From NCBI GenBank assembly GCA_009746045.1, contig RPFO01000826.1, positions 1 through 64,000 of the forward strand: a DNA stretch of 64,000 nucleotides, read 5' to 3'. This stretch comes from Mesostigma viride (lineage: Eukaryota; Streptophyta; Mesostigmatophyceae; Mesostigmatales; Mesostigmataceae). The position numbers and the translations under genes were made by a program. The notes beneath the pieces are model-generated. The model was not told where the DNA came from. It made no database searches and was given only the letters and a program-made list of their open reading frames with translations. Positions 27,236-37,194 of the stretch are shown in pieces (position 1 is the first letter of the stretch; every line of letters begins with the position of its first letter).

Positions 27236-30200
27236 GCGGTGCCGGTGCTGGCATGCGCCCTTATCGTTTCTATGGTGCCATGTCTCTCTGCCTTTGCTCA
27301 TTTGCCTTCACTCTATCATGGAAATGTGAGGAGAGGTTCCTGGTGCAGCTCAGACTGGTGGTCAGCCTATCATATCTCATACCTTCATTGCCTTAACCAT
27401 CATATCTTGTATCTTCTTTGCCACAACCATCATATCTCATATCTTCTTTGCCATAACCATCATATCTTATATCTTCTTTGCCACAACCATCATATCTCAT
27501 ATCTTCTTTGCCATAACCATCATATCTTGTATCTTCTTTGCCACAACCATCATATCTCATATCTTCTTTGCCATAACCATCATATCTTATATCTTCTTTG
27601 CCACAACCATCATATCTCATATCTTCTTTGCCATAACCATCATATCTTATATCTTCTTTGCCATGACCATCATATCTCATATCTTCTTTGCCATAACCAT
27701 CATATCTTGTATCTTCTTTGCCACAACCATCATATCTCATATCTTCTTTGCCATAACCATCATATCTTATATCTTCTTTGCCACAACCATCATATCTCAT
27801 ATCTTCTTTGCCATAACCATCATATCTTATATCTTCTTTGCCATGACCATCATATCTCATATCTTCTTTGCCATAACCATCATATCTCATATCTTCTTTG
27901 CCCTAACCATCATATCTTATATCTTCTTTGCCATGACCATCATATCTTATATCTTCTTTGCCACAACCATCATATCTTATATCTTCTTTGCCATGACCAT
28001 CATATCTCATATCTTCTTTGCCATGACCATCATATCTTATATCTTCTTTGCCATGACCATCATATCTCATATCTTCTTTGCCACAACCATCATATCTCAT
28101 ATCTTCTTTGCCTTAACCATCATATCTCATATCTTCTTTGCCAAAACCATCATATCTCATATCTTCTTTGCCTTGACCATCATATCTTATATCTTCTTTG
28201 CCATGACCACCATATCTCATATCTTCTTTGCCATAACCATCATATCTCATATCTTCTTTGCCATGACCATCATATCTCATATCTTCTTTGCCATGACCAT
28301 CATATCTCATATCTTCTTTGCCATGACCATCATATCTCATATCTTCTTTGCCATGACCATCATATCTCATATCTTCTTTGCCATGACCATCATATCTTAT
28401 ATATTCTTTGGCTTAACCATCATATCTCACATCTTCTTCGCCTTAACCATCATATCTCATATCTTGTTTGCCACAACCATCATATCTTATATCTTCTTTT
28501 CTTCATTTCTTTTCTTATAACCTATCGGAACCTGTTGACTAATCAAGTACTCCTTGTTATTGTTATGACGTTACATCCCTCTGTCCGGGCGCCAATCCTT
28601 CACGCTGGCAGTCCTGACTAGTAGAGCTACTATGCCTTGATAGGCCATGTTATTGTACCCAACCTGGGTAACATTAGCTTGGGCTCTTGATTCTTGCAGG
28701 GTACCTGGATCAGGTCATGCTCGCGGTCACCCTCCCTTGATCGATAGATTTAGTCTCGTTAGGTTGGGCTCTCTTAGCTTGTAGCATGGTAACCACTCTT
28801 GGGTAACCACGGCAACTTTTGGTAAGTAAGGTTGGGTACGTAGAGTCCTGCACTTGATCTCACCCAGCTCGACCTTGCCAGCGGCTCGGAACCAGCCAGC
28901 TAACTAATCGCTCTGCTCTTCTTTTTGTAACACCCAGCATGCCAGAGCCCAGCCGAAGCTATTCGCATTGAGAAAATCAACTAGTCACCCCTTGTCAACT
29001 AACAAGTCACCCCTATTCTATAATCATAAAACCCTAATCACCCCTTGTCAACTAACAAGTCACCCCTATTCTATAATCATAAAACCCTAATCACCCCTTG
29101 TCAACGAACAAGTCACCCCTATTCTATAATCATAAAACCCTAATCACCCCTTGTCAACGAACAAGTCACCCCTATTCTATAATCATAAAACCCTAATCAC
29201 CCCTTGTCAACGAACAAGTCACCCCTATTCTATTATCATGGATCCGTGCATCCCAGCGGCCAGCTTGAGCTGGTGGTCAGCCTACCTTGAAGAAAACAAT
29301 CAGCTAACTAATTACAATACTATCCTGTTGTGTTGAATGCCTCTTGCTCGCGCCCAGCTCAAGCGAAACGTTTTAGTAAGTGAACTAACTAACCAGTTAC
29401 CCCTATTCTATCATGGTAAATCCCTGCCTCCCATTATTAAGCTGGTGGTCAACCTATCTTAATGTAACCATTCAGCTAAGTATTCCTCTCTAGCCTATCG
29501 TTTCTAGCCTAACTAATCTTCTCTGGCCTATCTTGTTGTAACCAATCGCCAACCAGTCGTCTCTAGCCTATCTTCTCTAACCTAACTAATCTTCTCTAGC
29601 CTATCATTGATGTAACCTATTAGCTTAACATTTCTTCTCTTCTACCCTGGTAACACCCTGCGTCCCTGCGCCCAGCTCAAGCTCGCGGTCAGCTACCTGC
29701 GCCGTCAGATCCTCAAACGTGCTGAGTTTGACATCTACGACCTGGACCAGGCCGAGGTGGCCAAGAGGTGCTTTATCCCCGCGCTCTTTGGCCACGCGAC
29801 CGAAGACAACTTCATCGACATGCACCACTCAGAGGACATCCGCGACGCGTATGGGGTGGGTGGCTTGGTAGCTGAGGATCAGTTATGTTCTGCTATTAAT
29901 TAAATAGTAGTATGACATATCATATCATCCATATGTTATGGCCTCTTATGTCCCATAGGACAACTATCGGCAACCGCAACACTCCAGAGATTAGAGGATC
30001 AAGTCAGATGGTAGGAATGCCCACGGAGTGGGTTTCTCATTAACTGCAGACCACATGCTATTTCACCTCTTGCTGATGCGGTAGGTCCCCCCTGGGGATG
30101 ATTGGTACCTTTCGACTACACGTCTAATTAAAATCCAACTTTCAAGCGAATAGGACAAGTTTTTCAACGTCCATGCATACTACACGGACACTGCCTGTAT

Positions 30201-33200
30201 GTGTTGGTTGAGCATCGCACCGCTTTTCGCTCGCCCCAGGTGGTCTGGGGGGGTGTCACCCATCAGGTGGGGGTTGTCACCCATCAGGTGGGGGGTTGTC
30301 GCCCATCGGGTCTGGCGGGCGCCAATATCCGCAGCGGGGGCCTGGGGGAAGGAGCTCGGCATATTTTTGTTGTTGATTTTTATGAGTGCAGGTCCATCCT
30401 TTGTGTGACCTGTAGCGGGTGTCGTGGGGACAGGTTGGACGGCATCAGGAGTAGTTATGGACTTGTTGTTGGTGTGTTTACGCAGCCTGCTTTTCCGCAT
30501 GTCGGCCCATACATCAAGAGGCTGGTTATCTGGAGGTTTACCATGAATCTGTATGGTCGAGTATGTGCGCTGACACCAGCTAATGCATGGTGTTGCGCCG
30601 AACATGCATGGCAAGAAGTAGGACCTACGTCTTGCTCTGCCATTCCTTGTAAGGCAGCTGCTTGGTGCTTTCTTAAAGGTTGCCGAATCCATCCCAGCCC
30701 AACCCCTTCTTTGGCACGTCTCTCCCCCTGTTCCCCTCCCTCCGCAGCCTGTGTTTACCCCACCACAATCCCACCAGACACCACACCACAGCACAGCACC
30801 CACACTACAGCACACCACCCCACACCCTTCCACATGCTCTGTGCCGATCTTTGTGACATATCCCCCCATCGCCACCCCACCCAACCCAACCCAACCCAAC
30901 CCAACCCAACGCAGTCCAACCCCGCCCTCTCCATCGTGCTTTTTCGTTGCGATCTTCTGTTCAGGGCGACAAGAACCTGGTAAAGTTCGACGGCGACCAC
31001 AACTCGGCGCGCCCCTCCTTCTACTACGACTCAGTATGCATCTTCTTCTTCAACGTGCTCAACCCCCCTTCGGCGCGGCCCCCAGAGGCGTACGCGCGGG
31101 AGGCGATGGAGTTCACCCGCATGCCCCGCCCGGAGACGCGGCCGTACGCGGGCGAACAGGGCAGCCAGGCGCAAGAGGTGAGACACGGTGGAACTGGGCA
31201 CTACTGTTGGTGAGCCTAGGAATGCTCGCTGGCGTAACAAACGAGCCGTGCCATCGTTGTGGAGTAGGGCGCTACTTCGAGACGAACTCAGGAACTCTGG
31301 CATAGTCTCGTCGGTAATGGCTGGCTATAGGGCAGGGCGTGCGTTGAGGGGAATGCCCGCAACGGCAGCTTGTTTGGCCGTAAGCAGTAGTCATTTTCCC
31401 CCAACACCTGGCAAATGATGTTCCAACACCTGGAAAATGTTCCCGTTGGCGCTGTCCCAGCAAGCTGCGTTGAAGTGGTGTTTACTTCAGGCAGGTGCGG
31501 GTGAGGGATGCTAGAACTTCCAGGGTGGATTCACTACAGACCTTATCACAGGTCACCTATGGTGACCTTATCAAAGGTCACTATAGACCTTATCTGGTGA
31601 AAAGTGGTTTGTGGTCAGGGTGCCGGTGGTGCTTCCTTGTTTTCCTTTTGCAGAATGATTAGCTCATCCCAGATAACTCGGCTGGGTTTAAAGTACAGGC
31701 AACGCATCGATCTTAGCTGTCACCTGGGATTAAAAAAGCTGTCCAGTGGTATGCGTGTTCGTATGGTTGGCATTCCCACCGTGAGGTCACTCTCCTTTGG
31801 GCGCACCTGGTCCGGGCTCTGTTTGCATTCCCAGGACTGTGAAATCTCTCGCATGCCTATAGTAGTAGTAGTGGTACCGTGCATTAATGAATGGAATCGC
31901 ATGACCCTGGCTCCCTGGATACCTCGCATGCCCTTGCTGATGTGGCGCCTCCTCGGGCTCTCATTCTGCGTTGACAGGAACACGAATGTGCTTCTTGCAT
32001 AAATAGGCTATGCATAAATAGTACACAAATAGGCTGTGCATAAATAGGCTATAAATAGTGCATAAGTAGGCTATGCATGCTCTTACTGATACTGCTCTTA
32101 TTTCGAGACCATCGTCTTTTGGGCTCACCTGACTTCCGTATGACAGAACTTTCTGCCCGAGCTCGGCTGTCACGTGAGATAATTTTGTTATCTTCTAACG
32201 TACCTATACTCTCCCTTGTTGCTCCCTCCCTGTGCTTTGACAGGACTTTCTACTCGAGCTCGCAATGCTGCAAGAATCGGGCGGCTCGGACCGCTCCCCC
32301 AGCGGTGCGCAGCGCTCGGCAGATGCTCGTGCGCTCGCTGCCCTTTCTTGTTTTCTATTGCTTGCATGTTTGTTGCCGGCTTATTGCCTCTTTATTGCCG
32401 CTTTATTGCCGATTTTTAGCCGCTTTATTGCCGCTTTTCTTACCGGTTTCTTTTCCGGTTTGGACAGCCGCTGGCTCCTCTGTCCCTTGCTGCTTGCTCC
32501 TGTGGGCTACGTAAGCCGCGTCGCCCACACGGCTTGCGCATGGGCAAGTGTAAAGCAGGTTAGGGCACATTGGTGCGTACCAGCCGGTTTCACAAGCGCA
32601 CGTGCCTAGCAGACCCCAGCGCTTTCCCCCTCCCCTTTCAGCTGTGTTGTTTTCTTAATTTTTTAAACTGCCTTTCTCTGCTACCTGTGCTGTCTTTGTT
32701 GGCTGCCTTTGTGGCCTTGTCTTCGCTTGTCGCCATCGTATGGTGTGTGTGTGTATGTGTGTATGAATGTGTGTGTGGCCAACAGACCGGGGCTCGCCCA
32801 TAATGACGCGCAACCCATCGGACAGCATCATCCACTATGCAGGGGAGAGGGAACAGGTAACTTAGATAGTTCGTTTCACACGGTTCTGACTGCTTCTAGT
32901 GTGGCCCGCGGCAAAGTATAACAGTGACAATCTGGCCCCTTACCCCCCGCTAGCCCTCCAAAAGATCGCCCGGTTAGCAGGCCAGGGGTCTTAATAGACC
33001 CAGTACGCAAGCCGCGGGGGGGGGGGGGGCACCCACTGGCTTTGCTACGTGTATTTGGACCCCAACCGCCCCTCCTGGCCTTAAGAAGGTTTTGGACTGC
33101 TGCCGCTCTTCACCCCTTTTTGTGAATTCCTTGTGTGTTTCTTTCCTTCTGTGTGTAATTGTGTGGGAAGGATACGCTCATGAGGGTCTGCAACGAAGCT

Positions 33201-34906
33201 GGCCTGGCTTGGGCTTTATGTGGCTTTTCTCCCCCTCTTTTTTGTATTGCCTTTGCTCGGTGCATTTGCGCAAGCGGGCTTGACCTGTGAGAGGTGAACG
33301 GGCAAACAGGTGTAGGCTGTGTGTGTCTGTGCCTTGTGTCCGTGCGGGCGTTCTTCCTTGCTTGCATGGGAGTGGGAGTGGCTTGGCGCTCCCCTCCATG
33401 TCCCCCATCCCCCACACACCCTTCCTTTGTGTGTGGGTACCAGATGTGTGTGAGTACATTTGGCAAGAAGTTCATGTTGGCATCAGACGATGCACGTACT
33501 TGCGGGGTGTATATACTTCGCTGCCCGCACATGAAGGAGTTCACAGAACGCGCCAGGTGTTGTCCTGACCCACTTGATAAAACCATGTGAACAGTGAGTT
33601 TCTTTCGGTGGTTGCCTAGCGGGCAGCTCTACTGGGTGGGATCCGTCCTATTGGCCAGGCCTGATCCCCCCTTATCCCTAATGATCGGCCAGATCAAATC
33701 CCCTTATCATCAAACGTTTGCACCTTTATTTCAACTTTGCGTCTTCTTTCTTTCATTGTTCCCTTGTATTTTTCCTCCATCGATCTATCACCGCCCAGGT
33801 CCTGTCCCCCCGCCACAGCGTCGGCGCCAATGGCCCGCGGACCACCCGCATCGGCAGCATAAGCGGCCTACCGACGGCTGTCTCCATCGCTGCCGCGGCT
33901 GCTGCCGCCACCGCCGCCGCTGCTTCCGCCGCCTCGGGCCGGCGGCCGTCTCCGTGGGCTGACAGGGGCACATTTGCTCCGGAGCCGTCCGACGCCGGGT
34001 TGGAGGAGCAGGTGGGTGCTGGCTAGCTCACGCCACTGCTTGCACATTGGGTGCCCAGGTGGGTGCTAGCTAGCACACGTTACTGCTCATATATAGGGTC
34101 AAGTGCCTCATGCACGGAATTGTACATGATCCAGCAGCGCCAGCATGGCATGTTTGGGACCGGTGGGTCCTGCGCTTTAGGTGTGGCTGTAAACCATCGT
34201 GGTGGTGCCACCGCCAGCATAGGCAGCGGGAACCGGTGGGTGCTGCGTAGCGCGTATGTTTGACCATTGTCTGGTCTTGCTGGTTCAGTTCTGAGGGACA
34301 TAACAGCTTCCTTACAGATAGGGTCCATGCCAAGGTAAATTATTAGAACATGGAGCACAAAGTTCTGTTGGGATGCTTGTAGAGTATCCCAGCCTATAAC
34401 CCCGTCTAACTCGTCCCCATGGCCTATAACCCCGTCTAACTCGACCCCATGGCCTATAACCCCGTCAAACTCGTCCCCATGGCCTACAACCCCGTCTAAC
34501 TCCACCCCATGGCCTATAACCCCGTCTAACTCCACCCCATGGCCTATAACCCCGTCTAACTCCACCCCATGGCCTATAACCCCGTCTAACTCCACCCCAT
34601 GGCCTGTAACCCCGTCTAGCTCCACCCCATGGCCTACAACCCCGTCTAACTCCACCCCATGGCCTGTAACCCCGTCTAGCTCCACCCCATTGCCCCGAAC
34701 CACCCCCCCAATGTTGGTTCACGGCTGTGCAGATGTTGCTGGCGGCATTGCAGGCTTCCCTAGAGGACATGCACCTGCCAGCGCCAGACACTGGCAGCCC
34801 GCACACCCCGAACTTGGGCGATGGTGGCGTGAGCGGGGGAAGCGAACGGAGACTCACGACCCACAGGAGTAGTCGAGGGGCCGATGCGAAGCCCAACGGT
34901 GCTTGA
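21754..34906 (+). CDS. 12-exon alpha/beta hydrolase (plant-type serine hydrolase family)
   Basis: Exons: 21754-21779, 22228-22309, 22596-22702, 24060-24186, 25004-25098, 26942-27065, 29676-29855, 30965-31177, 32244-32328, 32843-32856 (14-nt microexon), 33799-34011, 34733-34906. Frame is kept throughout, giving 479 residues. The core reads FSIKGRNYIRNDIQ, ETLECSHYKP, VVYCHGNSGCRADANE, VFCLDFSGSG, IALWGRSMGAVT, LVLDSPF, LFGHATEDNF and KFDGDHNSARP. Ser in GRSMG is the nucleophile, Asp in ATEDNF the likely acid, and His in GDHNS the base; CHGNSG is the oxyanion region. This closely matches a conserved plant and algal family of uncharacterised soluble hydrolases, so the substrate is unknown. After residue about 315 comes an extension rich in Ala, Ser and Pro that I do not recognise. 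Exon 1 (MEVCNQLWR) is the least certain part; exons 2-8 are secure. Introns make up about 90% of the gene and hold satellites. Confidence 0.9.
21872..22192 (-). CDS. possible small gene antisense within intron 1 of the hydrolase
   Basis: A 106-codon frame, MPVLLDVQKWRKCF to the end MGKLCGA, with amino-acid composition typical of a real protein (mixed hydrophobic and charged, no low complexity) although the region is not GC-biased. No family is recognised. It overlaps intron 1 of the plus-strand hydrolase, whose first exon is itself the weakest. It could instead be the decayed tail of an inserted element, or chance. Confidence 0.3.
   Translation of the reverse strand: MPVLLDVQKWRKCFIPRQQLLRQRNDDNAPRRPDNEIDNLIKEHGPVIVILSALVMNWNFTVDCRSQVSTILRIVQQTVGVNVHVVNDYKLREAYTDADMGKLCGA
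22678..22757. repeat. duplication of the exon-3 donor region of the hydrolase
   Basis: TTGTCTACTGCCACGGCAAC followed by AGGTAGGTGA (real donor after 22702) is repeated 49 bp downstream as TCGTCTACTGCCACGGCAAT followed by AGGTGTGTAA. The second copy is a potential alternative donor, but using it would add intronic codons. Confidence 0.75.
24501..24580. repeat. short tandem repeat of about 33 bp in a hydrolase intron
   Basis: The word CCAGTAGACAAGCTGAGTTG plus CTTGTGTGTTTG is present twice, then partly a third time. At 24797-24880 a second, roughly 21-bp repeat (GATGCTATCTAATTCTATTG-like) follows. Confidence 0.8.
26028..26315 (+). repeat. interstitial telomeric array (TTTAGGG)n, about 41 copies
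   Basis: About 288 bp of nearly perfect TTTAGGG, with one variant unit near 26047 (GGGCTTAGGG). This is the plant-type telomere heptamer. The array lies in the intron between hydrolase exons 5 and 6, so it is internal to a gene and not a chromosome end. It passes directly into a 20-bp satellite at its 3' side. Confidence 0.97.
26316..26642. repeat. 20-bp satellite (TGTTTCATGTTTATGTGTCA)n, about 16 copies
   Basis: Directly abuts the telomeric array. Units differ at one or two positions (TTTGTGTG, TTTCTGTG, TTTCCTG). Open frames here (CHVSCLCVMFHVY type) are artefacts. Confidence 0.95.
26755..26900. repeat. diverged roughly 47-bp repeat
   Basis: AACCACCCCTTCTCACACTA followed by CCGCTTGCCC occurs in four diverging copies before the acceptor of hydrolase exon 6. 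Confidence 0.75.
27142..27230. repeat. (CT)n microsatellite, about 44 repeats
   Basis: Uninterrupted CT dinucleotides 77 bp downstream of the donor of hydrolase exon 6. Confidence 0.97.
27395..28500. repeat. 30-bp satellite with 60-bp higher-order structure, about 37 units
   Basis: The basic unit is CCATAACCATCATATCTCAT followed by ATCTTCTTTG. From about 27420 to 27850 two unit types alternate (CCACAACC with TCTCAT, and CCATAACC with TCTTAT), a 60-bp dimer. Downstream, single CCATGACC monomers dominate. It lies in the hydrolase intron between exons 6 and 7. Open frames through it are artefacts. Confidence 0.95.
28985..29238. repeat. 53-bp tandem repeat, about 4.5 copies
   Basis: The unit contains CACCCCTTGTCAACGAACAA and ends in ATAAAACCCTAAT, which includes a reverse telomere-like CCCTAA word. 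Copies 1-2 have CTAACAAG and later copies CGAACAAG. Confidence 0.9.
31998..32078. repeat. short repeat of TGCATAAATAGGCTA words
   Basis: Five or six degenerate copies of GCATAAATAGGCTATG in the hydrolase intron before exon 9. Confidence 0.7.
34388..34690. repeat. 30-bp tandem repeat, about 10 copies
   Basis: The unit is CCATGGCCTATAACCCCGTC followed by TAACTCCACC, with variants TCGTCC and CCTGTAAC. It fills most of the last intron of the hydrolase gene. Confidence 0.93.
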
Positions 34907-35714
34907 CGATGAAATTTCGCGTCATTTGCTCAGGTGTAGGCTGGTTGGGGAGATATGATATGTCCCTCTCATGACGAGATTGGATCCATGCGTACGTACC
35001 TCTGTGCTGTTCTGTTCAGCCTGAGGGAAATGATTCTTAGTGGGAATTATTTTTTCAAGCGGCACTGCCATTTTGCGCTTGATGTGGGAGTGATTCTTTG
35101 AACAAGCGTGCCGAGTTGCGCTTGATAGACCGTGTCAGGCTCGCCGATGACCATCCTGGAACATAAATCTCACTAGTACTAGTAGCTATATTTATAACAT
35201 AGGAACACTAGATAGCATTGCAGCCATGCTCATGTGCAACGCTGTGGATTGTACATCTGACATGTCATACATATATATTTTTCTTACACACCAGTGCAAC
35301 GAATTCCAAGGTTCATTACACATGCCGATCTGAAAAATGTTGCATGTACGCAAGGACATTCTTCGTGAACTTAGAATTTTAAAAGCAGCTAGTCACGTAC
35401 AGCATTTTCAGACTGACGGAAAATCTGCTTGATCGTTCTGGGGGTGCCGGGCTAAAAGGGCCAGGATATTCGTTGCGCTTTGGGCCGGATCGAGTGATGC
35501 GGGAGTTGCCCCGGCACCTAGTAGGGTCGCCAAAGTTCATGAAAAGGATCAGCGCGCCACCAGCAGTCCGTCCGGTATCGGAAAATTTATTGTTCAGGCT
35601 GTACTATTTTTCAACGTAGTTTTCTAATGAGATTCATGCATGCATAGCTAGTACTGGGTGGCATACCGGCCTATGCTCATGACACACAAATGTACTAAAG
35701 CCGTACTATAATGA
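34907..35714. other. intergenic, downstream of the hydrolase gene
   Basis: No gene, repeat array or RNA seen. A short inverted similarity between TGATTCTTAGTGGG and related words near 35030-35100 was noted but is weak. Sequence near 35700 is AT-rich and leads into retrotransposon-like 3' sequence. Confidence 0.5.
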
Positions 35715-35885
35715 AAAATATATAATTACTTACATCAGAGTAAAGGCACCCACGTAAAAATAAACAAAGCCAAAGCTACTGTAACAAGAGATACCAGGAC
35801 AAAACAACTACAGCCGGCATGGGACACTCGATCCAAACCCGGCGGAACGAAGTAAAACAGCCTAATAACCGTGCTGCACTGCAAA
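35715..35885 (-). mobile_element. 3' tail of a retrotransposon related to the one at 39.8-45.1 kb
   Basis: The minus strand reads FAVQHGY then a stop, followed by about 150 bp ending ACTCTGATGTAAGTAATTAT. The large retrotransposon ends FAVQQGY, then stop, then ACTCTGCTGTAAGTAATTAT at about 39815. The shared stop context, spacing and TGTAA-containing end suggest a 5'-truncated relative. The middle of the tail is only weakly similar. Confidence 0.45.
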
Positions 35886-36029
35886 GTACTATAATTGTCA
35901 CCACCATTATACCCCAAGCCAGCCCCCGCTGGCCCAGGCAGTGACGCCCCTCCCACCCAGACCTGGGCGGACCTGCTCAAGCACCACGCCACCTCCACCA
36001 TCTCCACCACCTCCACCATCGCGGCACAG

Positions 36030-36463
36030 CTTTAGCAACAAGCACTCGACCTCCGCGATCGAGGAGGCCGACCGCACCCAGCGCAGCCACAATGTCATCG
36101 TCAAGCACTTCGACCAGCCGGCAGATGAGACCTCGACGACTCTTCTCACGGCATTCTTGCCCCCATGCACATCACTGGTGAGCTGTGGATGTCGGCTGCT
36201 CGCCTTCCCCGCGCGCGGGGTAAGGGATCCCCTGCTCCTCACCTTCATGGCGGACAAGCTGTTGTTTCTTAAAAACCGCAAGAAGCTCTCGAGGACTCGC
36301 TACACGCTGGACAACGACCTGACCTGGCCCAGCAACAACGGCGACGCGAGCTGTGGCCGACCTACCTCCAGCTCCGGCACAGCGCAGGGGGGAAGCCGGT
36401 ATACTGGCGGGGGGACGTGATCCACGTCGACCACAAGCCCTGGCAGGCACCCCCAGTCTAGGG
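36030..36463 (+). pseudogene. decayed LINE ORF1-like protein (coiled coil, RRM and C-terminal domain)
   Basis: The plus strand encodes AIEEADRTQRSHNVIVKHFD (coiled-coil end passing into the first RRM strand), then after a gap PLLLTFMADKLLFLKNRKKL and LDNDLTWP. One base out of frame near 36330 it continues RRRELWPTYLQLRHSAGGKP and VYWRGDVIHVD before a stop. This order (RSNN-like strand, then LWP helix, then a RG-x-x-hydrophobic-V-D end) is typical of the RNA-binding ORF1 protein of L1-like elements. One frameshift and the missing N-terminus mark it as dead. Confidence 0.55.
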
Positions 36464-37194
36464 AATATAGCAGTAGTGTAGATTAGTAAAAATTAAATTA
36501 AATTAAATTATAACATGTCTCCGTTGGGAGATCATGTAGGGCGTCCCCAACATCTACTGCTCCAATTTTGGTACTTTTGAAATTCCATGCCTGGAGCGCA
36601 AAGTTTGCAATATATGTGCCGTTTGTAGCTCTAGCTCTATAATAACCTGACCAACCCCGCATTCCTCAAAGTACTTAGCACTTGTTGCCTATTCTCATTA
36701 TGCGAATCACATGATTAGGATGTGCTTCATGATTGCTATTGCTCGAGATTCAATTAAGAATGATTGACATCAATAAATGATGAACCAAATAAACCAAATT
36801 AGGCCACTTGACAAGTTCATGATCCATTTAAATTGTACAATTAAGCGATTAATTAATTCATAAATCATACATTACATGGGATACCCCCGTCGACGAGCTA
36901 GTGGTACGTACAATGAAACATTTGAGTTTGTAACATGTCTCCATGGATATATACATGTATGCTGGACCTCGCGCATCTCAGCCCTCTAAGAAATGTTATT
37001 TGAACTCAGGTCTAGATCTAAATATATACATGATCTGGATAATATTATACACTTCCTTAAAAGAGCATGAATCGAGCTTTACAATTCAGGACAAGGAACT
37101 CGTTTGCAAATCACGGCTGAAAGGCAAGTGCTCACAACGAAGCACGTGCTCTCAAGGCTGTCCACCTCGTCCAACCAAGCCCGGGCGAGCTGGC
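36464..37194. other. non-coding AT-rich stretch with a dispersed repeat copy
   Basis: 36480-36540 carries (AATTA)n, ATAACATGTCTCCGTTGGGA and GATCATGTAG, a copy of the CTCCGTTGGGAG repeat. The rest probably includes the 3' untranslated end of the split transposase gene, whose stop is at 37195. No gene seen. Confidence 0.55.

Noticed and set aside
26315-28621. 768-codon plus-strand open frame
   Set aside because: It runs through a 20-bp satellite, a CT microsatellite and a 30-bp satellite inside a hydrolase intron, and overlaps a real exon (26942-27065) in another context.
27395-29238. CRISPR array
   Set aside because: The direct repeats have no unique spacers, and the context is an intron of a eukaryotic gene.
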